Shown here piece by piece: positions 16,093 to 24,964 of a stretch of 44,500 nucleotides of DNA. The translations under genes were made by a program, and so were the position numbers. Numbering within the stretch: position 1 is the stretch's first letter; the number at the start of each line of letters is the position of its first letter. Below the pieces are notes generated by a model. That model was not told the DNA's origin and ran no database searches. It worked only from the letters and a program-made list of their open reading frames with translations. The DNA is from Pseudomonadota bacterium (GTDB lineage Bacteria; Pseudomonadota; Gammaproteobacteria; Burkholderiales; Burkholderiaceae_C). The stretch spans positions 1 through 44,500 of the forward strand of contig CAUJHV010000001.1 in NCBI GenBank assembly GCA_963205115.1, in the 5' to 3' direction.

Positions 16093-16851
16093 TCAGTGCG
16101 GAAAGCGGCGCGCGCCGCCGTCCACGTGGATCACCTGGCCGGTGATGTAGCGCGCCAGCGGCGAGCACAGGAAGGTCACCAGCACCGCCAGGTCGTCGGG
16201 CTCGCCGATGTAGCCCGCCGGGCAGTTGGCCGCCACCCAGGCGGCCTGCGCCCCGGGCGTGGGCAGCAGCCTGTGGTCGATCTGCTCGGAGTGGATGCGC
16301 CCGGGCGGGATGCAGTTGACGGTGACGCCGTCGGGGCCCACCAGGCGCGACAAGGCCTTGGCCCAGATGTGCACGGCGCCGTTGGGCGGCACGCCGCCGT
16401 TGATCGACACCGCCTCGTCGCCACCGGTCAGGTTGACGATGCGACCGAAGCGGCGCTCGCACATGCCGTCGACCACCGCGTGAGCCAGTTCGCGGCCGGC
16501 GTGGAAGTTGAGCGTCATCGCGTCCTCCCACTGCTGCAGCGTGCCCAGGCCGTCGAAGGGGCGCGAGCCGCCGGCGTTGTTGACGAGGATGTCGACCCGT
16601 CCGAAGCGGTCGAGCACCGCCTGCTTGATCACCTGCGGCGCGTCGCGCCGCGTGATGTCGCAGACCACCGGCAGCGGTCGTGGCAGGCCCAGCGCCTGCA
16701 CCTCGTCGGCCAGCGATTCCAGCAGGGCCTGCCGCCGCGCGACGACGGCCAGCTGGCAGCCTTCCCGCGCCAGCATGCGGGCGATGGCCCTCCCCAGCCC
16801 GACGCTGGCCCCGGTGACGATGGCGACCTTGCCGCCGAGTTGAAGATCCAT
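16093..16851 (-). CDS. Short-chain dehydrogenase/reductase with altered active site
   Basis: A 252-residue classical SDR fold. The cofactor motif TGASVGLG is at 13-20, NNAGG at 91-95, and the C-terminal GQVIHVDGGARRF is normal. The active site is not: where YxxxK is expected there is H161-I-W-A-K165, so the catalytic tyrosine is replaced by histidine, and the preceding region (NLTGGDEAVSINGG) lacks a serine at the usual spacing, although S149 is near. The lysine is kept. It may use a changed mechanism or act other than as a dehydrogenase. It sits between livF (12 bp) and the CoA transferase gene, so a role in the same pathway is likely. Confidence 0.88.
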   Translation of the reverse strand: MDLQLGGKVAIVTGASVGLGRAIARMLAREGCQLAVVARRQALLESLADEVQALGLPRPLPVVCDITRRDAPQVIKQAVLDRFGRVDILVNNAGGSRPFDGLGTLQQWEDAMTLNFHAGRELAHAVVDGMCERRFGRIVNLTGGDEAVSINGGVPPNGAVHIWAKALSRLVGPDGVTVNCIPPGRIHSEQIDHRLLPTPGAQAAWVAANCPAGYIGEPDDLAVLVTFLCSPLARYITGQVIHVDGGARRFPH

Positions 16852-16863
16852 GCCGATCCCCCT

Positions 16864-17570
16864 TCAAAGGCCCAGGTAGGCCTTGCGCACGCGGTCGTCG
16901 CCCGCCAGTTCGGCGGCACTGCCTTCGATCGCGATCTGCGCCAGTTCCAGCACATAGGCGTGCTGCGCCAGCTTCAGGGCCTGCATCACGTTCTGCTCGA
17001 CCAGCAGCACGCCGATGCCGCGCTGGGCAATGACCCCGATCACCGCCATCACCTGGCGCACGACGATGGGCGCGAGGCCCAGCGAGGGCTCGTCCAGCAA
17101 CAGGTACTTGGGCTGCGACATCAGGCCGCGCGCGATGGCGCACATCTGCTGCTCGCCGCCCGACAGCGACCCGGCCATCTGCGGCAGGCGCTCCCGCAGC
17201 TTGGGGAAGAGCTGCAGCAGCCAGTCCAGCGTGTCCTGTCGCTGCGCGTGGCCGCGCGGCGCGTAGGCGCCCATCTCCAGGTTCTCGCGCACGCTCATGA
17301 ACGGGAACAGATGCCGGCCCTGCGGCACGTGGGCCAGGCCGGCCTCGACGCGTTCATGCGCCGACAGCGTGGACAACTCGCGGTCGTCGAGCAGGATGCT
17401 GCCGCCCTTCACGTCGGCCATCAGGCCGGAGATGGCGTTCAGCGACGTCGTCTTGCCGGCGCCGTTGGCGCCCAGCAGCGCCACCACAGCGCCAGGCGCC
17501 ACCGTGAAGCTGATGTCGCGCAGCACCACCACGTCCCCGTAGCCGGCGGTGAGGTTCTTCACGACGAGAC

Positions 17571-17574
<4 letters not shown>
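16864..17574 (-). CDS. livF: Branched-chain-type ABC transporter ATPase LivF
   Basis: A 236-residue ABC ATPase. Walker A is GANGAGKTTSLNAI, the Q-loop region is HVPQGRHLFPFMSV, the signature is SLSGGEQQM and Walker B is KYLLLDEPSLGL. Length and the ending DDRVRKAYLGL are typical of LivF. It starts 4 bp inside the end of livG and is followed 12 bp later by the SDR gene. It powers uptake by the HAAT-family permease LivHM together with LivG. These transporters in Burkholderiales carry many organic acids, amides and aromatic compounds besides amino acids. Confidence 0.95.
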
Positions 17575-18314
<740 letters not shown>

Positions 18315-18319
18315 CGACG

Positions 18320-19192
18320 TCACCTGCCGAAACGGGCCTTGAACGCGCCCACCACGCCCTGAGGCGCGATCAGCACCACGCCCAGCAGCACCGCGCCGTA
18401 GATGAGCAGGCGTGGCCCGCCGCCGAGATAGGCGCTGAGCACGCCGTCCAGCGGCGTCATGATCAGCGAGCCGACGATGGGGCCGAGCGGCGTGCCCAGA
18501 CCACCGATCAGGCTGAAGAGCGCGATCTGCACCGAGATGTTGATCGAGAACACGCTGGGCGGATCCAGGAAGAGGATGTACTGCGCGTACAGGAAGCCGC
18601 CCACGCTGGTGAGCGCGGCGCTGATGACGGTCACCAGCATCTTCACCTTGACCGGCTCGACGCCCATGCTCTCGGCGGCGGCCTGGTCGTCGCGCACGGC
18701 GATGAGGTACAGGCCCAGGCGGCCGCGGTGCATCCAGCGCGTGATGCCGTACACCACCATCATCAGCACGAACGCCGCCGCCATGTAGGCCCAGCGCGAA
18801 TCGAACATGAAGTTGGCCAGGCCCGGCTTGAAGGCCATGGCGATGCCGCTGGAACCGCGCGTCACGTCCTTCCAGTTGTTGGCCACGATCTCCAGCACGA
18901 TCGGAAAGACCATCGTCGCCAGCGAGAAGAATGCGCCGCGCAATCGGAAGCAGGGCCAGCTGATGAGCACCGCGGTGGAGGTGGTGACCACCATGCCGGC
19001 CAGCATGCCCAGCCAGGGCGACAGACCGAAGGTGGTGTACAGCACGGCGGTGGTGTAGGCGCCGATGCCGAAGAACGCCGACTGCCCGAGCGAGACCAGG
19101 CCGCCGTAACCCGCCATCAGGTTCCAGCATCCGCTGAGCGCTGCCCAGAGGAAGGTCATGACCACGATGTTGAGGTAGTAGTCGTTGATCAC
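18320..19192 (-). CDS. livM: Branched-chain-type ABC transporter permease LivM
   Basis: A 290-residue membrane protein with many hydrophobic segments. LivM features include GLVSLGQSAFFGIGAYTTAVL, RLRGAFFSLATMVFP, AVRDDQAAAESMGV (the ATPase-coupling loop) and SLIGGLGTPLGPIVGS. The start is a GTG at 19192 that overlaps the livH stop by 4 bp (GTGA), giving the normal family length; no ATG fits as well. It forms the pore with LivH. Confidence 0.93.
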   Translation of the reverse strand: MINDYYLNIVVMTFLWAALSGCWNLMAGYGGLVSLGQSAFFGIGAYTTAVLYTTFGLSPWLGMLAGMVVTTSTAVLISWPCFRLRGAFFSLATMVFPIVLEIVANNWKDVTRGSSGIAMAFKPGLANFMFDSRWAYMAAAFVLMMVVYGITRWMHRGRLGLYLIAVRDDQAAAESMGVEPVKVKMLVTVISAALTSVGGFLYAQYILFLDPPSVFSINISVQIALFSLIGGLGTPLGPIVGSLIMTPLDGVLSAYLGGGPRLLIYGAVLLGVVLIAPQGVVGAFKARFGR

Positions 19193-20076
19193 TTGGTGCC
19201 CATTTCCTCGGCGCCCAGGCGACCAAAGAGCCCTTGCGGACGGACCAGCAGGATGACGATGAACAGCAACAGCGCCACCACGTCCTTGAACTCGACCGAA
19301 AAGTAGAAGCCGGTCACCGTCTGCGCGATGCCGATGATCAGGCCCCCGACGATGGCGCCGGCCACGCTGCCCAGGCCCCCCAGCACCACGACCACGAAGC
19401 TGGTGATGATCAGGTCCACCCCCACGGTGGGAAAGGTGTAGTACATCGGCGTGAGGATGCAGCCGGACACCGCCGCGCAGGCCACCCCGCAGCCGAAGGC
19501 CAGGCGGTTCAGGCGCCGGGTGTCCACGCCCATCAGGCTGGCGGCATAGCGGTTCTGCACCATCGCCCGCAGCGCGCGCCCGTTGCGCGTGAGGTGCAGG
19601 AAGGCGATCAGCGCGCCGGCCATCACGATGGCGGCGATGAAGGCAAACAGCGAGGTCGCCGAGATGGACAGGCCACCCACGCTGTAGGCCAGCGAGGTGT
19701 AGGGCGTGATCACCGAGCGGTAGTCGGGGCCCCACAGCGTGAGCGCCAGGTTCTGCATCAGCACCGACACGCCGAAGGTGGCGAAGATCTGCATCGAGTG
19801 CGGTGCGTGCAGGATGCGCTGGATGACCCAGCGCTCCACGGCCAGGCCCAGCAGGAAGATGGCCGGCACCACCACCAGCGCCGACAGGTAGGGGTCGATG
19901 CCCAGCAGCAGGTTCAGCCAGAAGGCGCCGAACATCGCCAGCATGATGAACTCACCCTGGGCGAAGTTGACGATGCGCAGCACGCCGAAGATCAGCGTCA
20001 GCCCGATCGACAGCAACGCGTAGACGCCGCCGATGAGCACGCCGGACACCAGCAGCTGGGGCAGGATGGCGAGCAT
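19189..20076 (-). CDS. livH: Branched-chain-type ABC transporter permease LivH
   Basis: A 295-residue membrane permease beginning MLAILPQLLVSGVLIGGVYAL. Family signatures are GLTLIFGVLRIVNFAQGEF, RNGRALRAMVQNRYAASLMGV (the ATPase coupling loop) and VVVVLGGLGSVAGAIVGGL. It follows livJ by 38 bp and overlaps livM by 4 bp. Function: one of two permeases of the cluster 2 importer. Confidence 0.95.
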   Translation of the reverse strand: MLAILPQLLVSGVLIGGVYALLSIGLTLIFGVLRIVNFAQGEFIMLAMFGAFWLNLLLGIDPYLSALVVVPAIFLLGLAVERWVIQRILHAPHSMQIFATFGVSVLMQNLALTLWGPDYRSVITPYTSLAYSVGGLSISATSLFAFIAAIVMAGALIAFLHLTRNGRALRAMVQNRYAASLMGVDTRRLNRLAFGCGVACAAVSGCILTPMYYTFPTVGVDLIITSFVVVVLGGLGSVAGAIVGGLIIGIAQTVTGFYFSVEFKDVVALLLFIVILLVRPQGLFGRLGAEEMGTK

Positions 20077-20114
20077 CGGCGCGGGTCCTCAGGCTGCCGT
20101 CGGTGCGCGCCGGC

Positions 20115-21365
20115 TCAGCGCTTGTCCCAACCCGGCAGCGGCACCAGGACGGCGTCGCTGGTGCTCACGGCCGCCGGTGCCACCACCACCAGCTTGCCGT
20201 TCTGCCATTGCTGCGCCACGGGAAACGAGCGCAGGTTCTGGCCACGCATCGGGTCGGTCTCGCCGGCGAACTTCACACCCCAGCCCAGCACGGTACCGCC
20301 GCTGGGCACGTCCACCGCCACGGCGGCCAGGCGTACCTTCTCGGGGTCCAGCGAGCCGGCCTTTCGCAGCACGTTGTCCAGCAGCAGGTGGGTGCCGACG
20401 AAGCCCTGGGTACCGACGTAGGACGGCGGCTTGCCGTGCGCGGCCTGGAAGCGCTTCTTGAACTCCTCCAGCAGCTTGGCCGAGTCCTTGGACAAGGCGC
20501 TGGTGTTGACGCTGGCCGAGCCCTCGGTGTCGAAGATGCCGTTGACCGCGTTGCCCAGCGCCTCGCCAAAGCTGGGAAGGCCGTAGATGCCGCCGGTGCC
20601 GATGAAGGCGTCGACGTTGACGCCCAGCTGCTTCATCTGGCGCTGGATCAGCAGTGCATCGTTGGCGTACGACGACGCGATCACCACATTGGGCTGGTCG
20701 GCCTTCATGCGCAGGACCAACGGCGACAGGTCGGTGGTCGACGCCTTGTAGGCGATGCGGCTGGCCACGTTGAAGCCCAGTTCCTTGGCCCGCGTCTCGG
20801 CGGCCGAGGCCACCGAGGTGCCGTAGTCGGAGTCTTCGTGCACCACCAGGACCTTGATGTCCTTGGGCTGCTTGTTCAGCTTCTTGGCAATCACGTCCCG
20901 GGTCAGGTCGGCGGCCAGCTGGCCGTTCTGCGACGCGGTGAACACCACGCGGAAGTAGTTCTTGAAGCCGCGCTTGGTCAGCCCGTCGGAGATGCCGCCG
21001 GTCTCCCAGTAGATGCCGCCACGGCGCTCCACCACCTGGCTGGCGGCATACGACAGGCCGCTGGAGTAGGTGCCGGTGATGATCTTCAGGTTCTCCAGCG
21101 ACGACAGGCGTTCGGCCTCGGACTGCGCCTTGTCGGGCGTGGAGGCATCGCCGGTCACCAGCTCGATCTTGTTGCCCGCGATGCCGCCGGCCTCGTTGAT
21201 CATGTCGACGGCGATCTTGGCGCCGTTCAGGTTCTCGGTGCCCAGCAGGGCCAGCGAGCCGGACAAGGGGTAAAGGGCGCCGATCTTCCAGCTCTGCTGC
21301 GCGTGCGCAGCAGACAGCAGGACGGTCGATGCCAGGCTGGCAAACAGAATGCGCTTGATGTTCAC
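20115..21365 (-). CDS. livJ: ABC transporter substrate-binding protein LivJ-type
   Basis: A 416-residue periplasmic binding protein of the peripla_BP_6 type. The GTG at 21365 (VNIKRILFAS) was chosen because GAGGAG stands about seven bases before it and it starts a clean signal peptide ending AHA-Q at 22/23. The mature protein has WKIGALYPLSGSLALLGTEN, VDMINEAGGIAGNKIELV and TGTYSSGLSYAASQVVE, the fold's usual N-lobe ligand region. It is about 30-40 residues longer than classical LivJ, as is common for organic-acid binders of this family. It follows the CitE-like gene by 13 bp. Ligand unknown; probably the substrate processed by cluster 2 enzymes. Confidence 0.92.
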   Translation of the reverse strand: MNIKRILFASLASTVLLSAAHAQQSWKIGALYPLSGSLALLGTENLNGAKIAVDMINEAGGIAGNKIELVTGDASTPDKAQSEAERLSSLENLKIITGTYSSGLSYAASQVVERRGGIYWETGGISDGLTKRGFKNYFRVVFTASQNGQLAADLTRDVIAKKLNKQPKDIKVLVVHEDSDYGTSVASAAETRAKELGFNVASRIAYKASTTDLSPLVLRMKADQPNVVIASSYANDALLIQRQMKQLGVNVDAFIGTGGIYGLPSFGEALGNAVNGIFDTEGSASVNTSALSKDSAKLLEEFKKRFQAAHGKPPSYVGTQGFVGTHLLLDNVLRKAGSLDPEKVRLAAVAVDVPSGGTVLGWGVKFAGETDPMRGQNLRSFPVAQQWQNGKLVVVAPAAVSTSDAVLVPLPGWDKR

Positions 21366-21378
21366 ACCGGGCTCCTCT

Positions 21379-22098
21379 TCAGGGTGGGGTGGCGCGGGAT
21401 GCGCCGGCAAAGACCAGGTTGGCGATCGCCGCATGGGATGCGTGCATGCAGCTCTTGCCTCGCATGCCCAGCGCGCGTGCAGCGCGCGCGTCGGCTTCGA
21501 AGGCGGCCAGTTCGACGACGTCGTGCGCCGTGCTGTCCAGCGACGCCACGCCCGCTTCTGCAGCGGCCAGGCTCAGCAGCGTGCGCAGCGTGGCCAGGCC
21601 GGCCGTGCGGTCGGTGATGCCGGTGCTGCGCGCCAGATCGCCAGCACCCAGCTGCAACGCCAGCACCCTTGGTGATGCGGCAGCGATGTCGGCGGCGTGG
21701 CGCAGGCCGCGGGCGGACTCGATGGTCGGCACGATCCACGGCGCGCGCGATCGGCCGGGCACTTCGCCCAGCGAGTCCAGCATGCGGTGCACGAACTCGA
21801 CCTGGCCGGGCGTCTCGGCCTTGGGAAGGTTGATCACGTCCACGTGCGCGCCCCGCAGGGCCTGCAGGTCGTGCACCAGGTGCCCGCTGTCAGCACCGTT
21901 GACGCGCACCCAGACCTGAATGGGCAGGCGCGACTCGCGCAACAGCCGGGCCACGGCGTCGCGGGACGCGACCTTGTCAGCTTCGGCCACCGCATCTTCC
22001 AGGTCGATCGACAGGGCATCGGCGCCGGCAGCCATCGCCTGCGCCAACTGGTCGAGTCGATCACCTGCGAGGAACAACTTGCTGCGGGGGACGTTCAT
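21379..22098 (-). CDS. Short CitE-like HpcH/HpaI-family lyase, first gene of cluster 2
   Basis: A 239-residue paralogue of the CitE-like protein at 13288-14175. It starts MNVPRSKLFLAGDRLDQLAQ and keeps DALSIDLEDAV, the arginine motif VWVRVNGADS, the Glu of VPTIESARGLRHA, the Asp of LQLGAGDLARSTGI and GKSCMHASHAAIAN. It stops shortly after that motif, about 55 residues sooner than the other copy, so it lacks the C-terminal lid helices that usually contribute to CoA binding. It could be a lyase acting on a non-CoA substrate or need a partner. It is the first gene after the inverted repeat at 22120-22134. Confidence 0.88.
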   Translation of the reverse strand: MNVPRSKLFLAGDRLDQLAQAMAAGADALSIDLEDAVAEADKVASRDAVARLLRESRLPIQVWVRVNGADSGHLVHDLQALRGAHVDVINLPKAETPGQVEFVHRMLDSLGEVPGRSRAPWIVPTIESARGLRHAADIAAASPRVLALQLGAGDLARSTGITDRTAGLATLRTLLSLAAAEAGVASLDSTAHDVVELAAFEADARAARALGMRGKSCMHASHAAIANLVFAGASRATPP

Positions 22099-22119
22099 GG
22101 CATGCCGGCGGAGCCTGAA

Positions 22120-22134
22120 TGTAGAGTGTCTACA
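22120..22134. promoter_or_regulatory. Inverted repeat, candidate GntR operator of cluster 2
   Basis: TGTAGA-GTG-TCTACA is a perfect 6-3-6 inverted repeat, 21 bases ahead of the ATG of the first cluster 2 gene. Palindromes of this size with GT-AC ends are typical operators of FCD-type GntR repressors, and one closes this operon. An AT-rich run (CAATTTTT) adjoins it and could be part of the promoter. Operator function is inferred. Confidence 0.6.
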
Positions 22135-22553
22135 ATTTTTGATCGCCTCACCCGGTGGCTAACCCTTGGTCGAAAGCGCGGCGCGGTCTGCGCAATGGAG
22201 CCGACCTCCGCGCCCTGGCCTTCGGCCGCCACCAAGTCGCCCACGCGCGCCGCTCGACCAGCGAGCGCATCGTCGTCACCGGCTGGCGTGATGACGCGCT
22301 TCCATGACCGGATACGGCCGACGGGCTGGCGGTCTCAGTCCGGCCGGCAGCGTGCGTTCACCACCGTGGCGGAAAGCTGACCTTCAAGTCCGCGGCGATC
22401 CGCAATGCATGTCTGGTCTTGGTCGCGGCCGCGAGTTTTCGCATCCGGCCAGCAGCCGTCGGCGTCCATGGGCTGCTATCGAGCGACACACTTCCTCAGC
22501 CTTGGGCGTGGTGCATGCCCCGTCCTTCGCCCGCCCCGCTTCCGCAGGAGGCG
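22135..22553. other. Intergenic region upstream of cluster 2
   Basis: No supported gene. A short GTG-started plus-strand frame at 22155-22307 (50 codons, MANPWSKARRGLRNG at its start) has mostly G or C third positions and could be a decayed gene piece or a small protein; I do not recognise it and no ribosome-binding site is obvious. The right part of the region lies downstream of the peroxidase-hydrolase gene and shows no clear terminator. Confidence 0.4.
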
Positions 22554-24923
22554 CTACCTCCCCGGCCCTAGACGTTTCGCGAAGAACTCGGCGACGGCGT
22601 CATGCAGCGGCGGGAGTGCGTACGCGCGATCGAACTGCGGCGGATCGCCGAGAAGGCGATCGGCGACGCTGCCAGGTTCGAGCGGCGGCAGAGGCGACAG
22701 CATGGCCCCGTGGCTCCCCTGCGCCAGGCGCGCCAACACCTGGCAATGCGGCTCGCATGCCGCACGAACGGCTTCGACGTGATAGCGGGGAATCTGGTTC
22801 ACGTCCTGGTCGGCAATGACAAGGCCCAGAGGCACGACCGGCCGGCGCAGGGAGTCGATATCAAAGTCGGCGGCGAAGGGGACCATGGCGATGACGGCTC
22901 CGACGCGCGGATCGGTGTGTCGCTGCGGCGTGTCGTCCGAGAATCGGAGCCGAATGACGAACTTGGCCGCCCAGGTCTTGATCGCGTCGAGCCCATCGCC
23001 TCGCCGCAGCGTGACGAACCCGACGCAGGAGGAGAAGTCCTGTTCGATGCTGCGCAGGCAGTGATCGCGGAAGCGGCTTGGGGACCACTGTCCGCCCGCC
23101 AGCGACAGAGCCGCGTGGCCGCCGGCGGACCCGCCGAAGACGCCGACGGCGTCGAGCCGCAGCAGCGGCGCCAGCCGACCATCGGCCGCCACCCGGTCGA
23201 TGGCTTGGCTGACTTCGATTGGGCGCTTGGCCCAGCTCGTCGGGCCGGGCTCCGAAGGATCTTGATGGTTGTCCCCCGCGTGCTGCGGCAGCGCCACCGT
23301 GAAGCCGCGGTCGACAAGCACGCGCGCCAGGTCGACGTGGACCCAAGGAGATCCTCCAGAGCCATGCGAGATCACGACGAGCCTGCCATTTCCCGGAATG
23401 GGTGGTGCGTCTTCGGCCCAGGAGAGTTGGAAGGGGCCTCTTCGTACGGGGGCTTCCGCGGCCTCGGTGGGATAGAAGACCGTCGTCGTGCCCGCGTCGC
23501 TCTGGCGCAGTTCGAGATGGCCGAGATGGGGATGGTCTCGGCATGCAGGTTCAACGCAACCCTCGAACCCCGTCCAGGTCGACACCTGGCCTTCGCCCGG
23601 TTCAGGCCGTGCCGCGGGCGCCGACGACCTCTCCGTGCTCAAAGTGCCTAGAAAGCTCACCAGATCGCCGATCTCGGCATCGCTCAGTTCAATCGGTGCC
23701 CGCTCCGCGTGCCTGGGCGCCGAGGCGCCGGGATGCCGGTGCGCCAGCTCCGAGTGCCCCACCGGGGCATGCGGCGCTGCGACGTAGTGACGCACCACCT
23801 GCTCCAAGGTGGCGAACTGTCCGGCGTGCATGTACGGCGGCCGGTCGGCCACGCCGCGCAGGCCCGGCGTCTTGAAGGCGCCTTCGAGCGCCGGGTCGTC
23901 GCTGACCATGAAGCGCAGCTCCTGGCACTGTTCGGGCCTGGCGTCGCTGAACGGCCCAAGGCAGTTGAACTCGTCGGCGCGCACGGCCGCCGTCGCCGCG
24001 GCGCGGCCGCGGTCACGACGCGTCGCGTCGCGGGGCGGCACGCCGGTGTTGTGGAACTGCTGGTCGGTGAACAGCGGCCCGCCATGGCAACTCACGCACT
24101 GCGCCTTGCCGATGAACAGGCGCAGCCCTCGCGCCTCGTCGGCACGTAGCAGACGGCCTGCGTCGCGATCGCCGCGCAGCACCGCGTCGATGTAGCCGTC
24201 CAGCCGCGTCGGTGCGTGCCTCAGCGACTTCTCGTACGCGGCGATGGCCTTGCCGACGTTCGCGAACACGCGCGACACCTCGTCTCGGCGGCCCGGCGCG
24301 ATCGCCGCCCAGGCTGCCTGCACGGCGGCATTGCCCTTGGGGCCGGCGTCGCGGGGCAGGCCGTCGAGACGTGGCAATGCGCCGAACAGCGCCGTGTAGT
24401 CGCGGCCGTGGTTCGTGGCCACCAGGTGCGCGACCCGCGTGCGGTTCGACCCGTGCTCCACCGCATCCTCGAGCGGACCGAGCGCCTGCGCCCACAGGCT
24501 GTCCTTGCGACCGTCCCAGAACAGCCAGGTGGCATGGCCGGCGCCGACGATCGGCATCGCACGGCGTGAGCCGGTGCCCACGCCTCGGCTCACCGGCAGG
24601 CCGTCCTGGAACTGCCGAGCCGGGTCGTGGCAGGTCGCGCACGCCACCTCGCCGTTGCGGCTGAGGCGGCTGTCCTCGAACAGGCGTCGGCCGAGTTCGA
24701 CCGCGGCCGGATCGCTCTCCACCGCGTTCGAAGGATCCGCCGGTGCGGGCGGTAGCCGCTTCAGGCTCAGCGAGGCGAGTACGGCCTTCTCGTCGGCACT
24801 CCAGCGCACGAGGCCCGCCGCCGGGGACGGCTCTCCTGCATCTGCGAGCGTCACGGTCAAGGCGCCGAACGCGGCCGCGACAGCGGTACCGAGCATCCAG
24901 GCCAAGGATGGAAGTCTGCGCAT
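22554..24923 (-). CDS. Fusion: di-haem cytochrome c peroxidase (MauG/CcpA-type) with C-terminal alpha/beta hydrolase
   Basis: A 789-residue exported protein with two unrelated domains. A signal peptide (about residues 1-29) leads into a di-haem peroxidase domain to about residue 430. Its haem-binding CXXCH motifs are CATCH (95-99) and CVSCH (276-280), and M365 in PPYMHAGQF is the likely axial ligand region. After a Pro/Ala-rich linker, residues about 445-789 form a dienelactone-hydrolase-like (COG4188-type) alpha/beta hydrolase. It has the oxyanion-type VVISHGSGG (516-524), nucleophile elbow FGGSAGG (S599) and a likely catalytic H738 in QGSHGAM. The frame is unbroken. It lies 41 bp after the YtkA-like lipoprotein gene. 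A secreted enzyme joining peroxide-driven oxidation to ester or lactone hydrolysis is implied; the substrate is unknown. Confidence 0.88.
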   Translation of the reverse strand: MRRLPSLAWMLGTAVAAAFGALTVTLADAGEPSPAAGLVRWSADEKAVLASLSLKRLPPAPADPSNAVESDPAAVELGRRLFEDSRLSRNGEVACATCHDPARQFQDGLPVSRGVGTGSRRAMPIVGAGHATWLFWDGRKDSLWAQALGPLEDAVEHGSNRTRVAHLVATNHGRDYTALFGALPRLDGLPRDAGPKGNAAVQAAWAAIAPGRRDEVSRVFANVGKAIAAYEKSLRHAPTRLDGYIDAVLRGDRDAGRLLRADEARGLRLFIGKAQCVSCHGGPLFTDQQFHNTGVPPRDATRRDRGRAAATAAVRADEFNCLGPFSDARPEQCQELRFMVSDDPALEGAFKTPGLRGVADRPPYMHAGQFATLEQVVRHYVAAPHAPVGHSELAHRHPGASAPRHAERAPIELSDAEIGDLVSFLGTLSTERSSAPAARPEPGEGQVSTWTGFEGCVEPACRDHPHLGHLELRQSDAGTTTVFYPTEAAEAPVRRGPFQLSWAEDAPPIPGNGRLVVISHGSGGSPWVHVDLARVLVDRGFTVALPQHAGDNHQDPSEPGPTSWAKRPIEVSQAIDRVAADGRLAPLLRLDAVGVFGGSAGGHAALSLAGGQWSPSRFRDHCLRSIEQDFSSCVGFVTLRRGDGLDAIKTWAAKFVIRLRFSDDTPQRHTDPRVGAVIAMVPFAADFDIDSLRRPVVPLGLVIADQDVNQIPRYHVEAVRAACEPHCQVLARLAQGSHGAMLSPLPPLEPGSVADRLLGDPPQFDRAYALPPLHDAVAEFFAKRLGPGR

Positions 24924-24964
24924 CGTCGTCTCCTCGAGTTCGGCGAACGGACGGGCCCGGTGCT

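Noticed and set aside
22602..23651. Long plus-strand frame inside the peroxidase-hydrolase gene
   Set aside because: Antisense of a gene with clear domain motifs; composition is the Arg/Ala-rich pattern produced by high GC.
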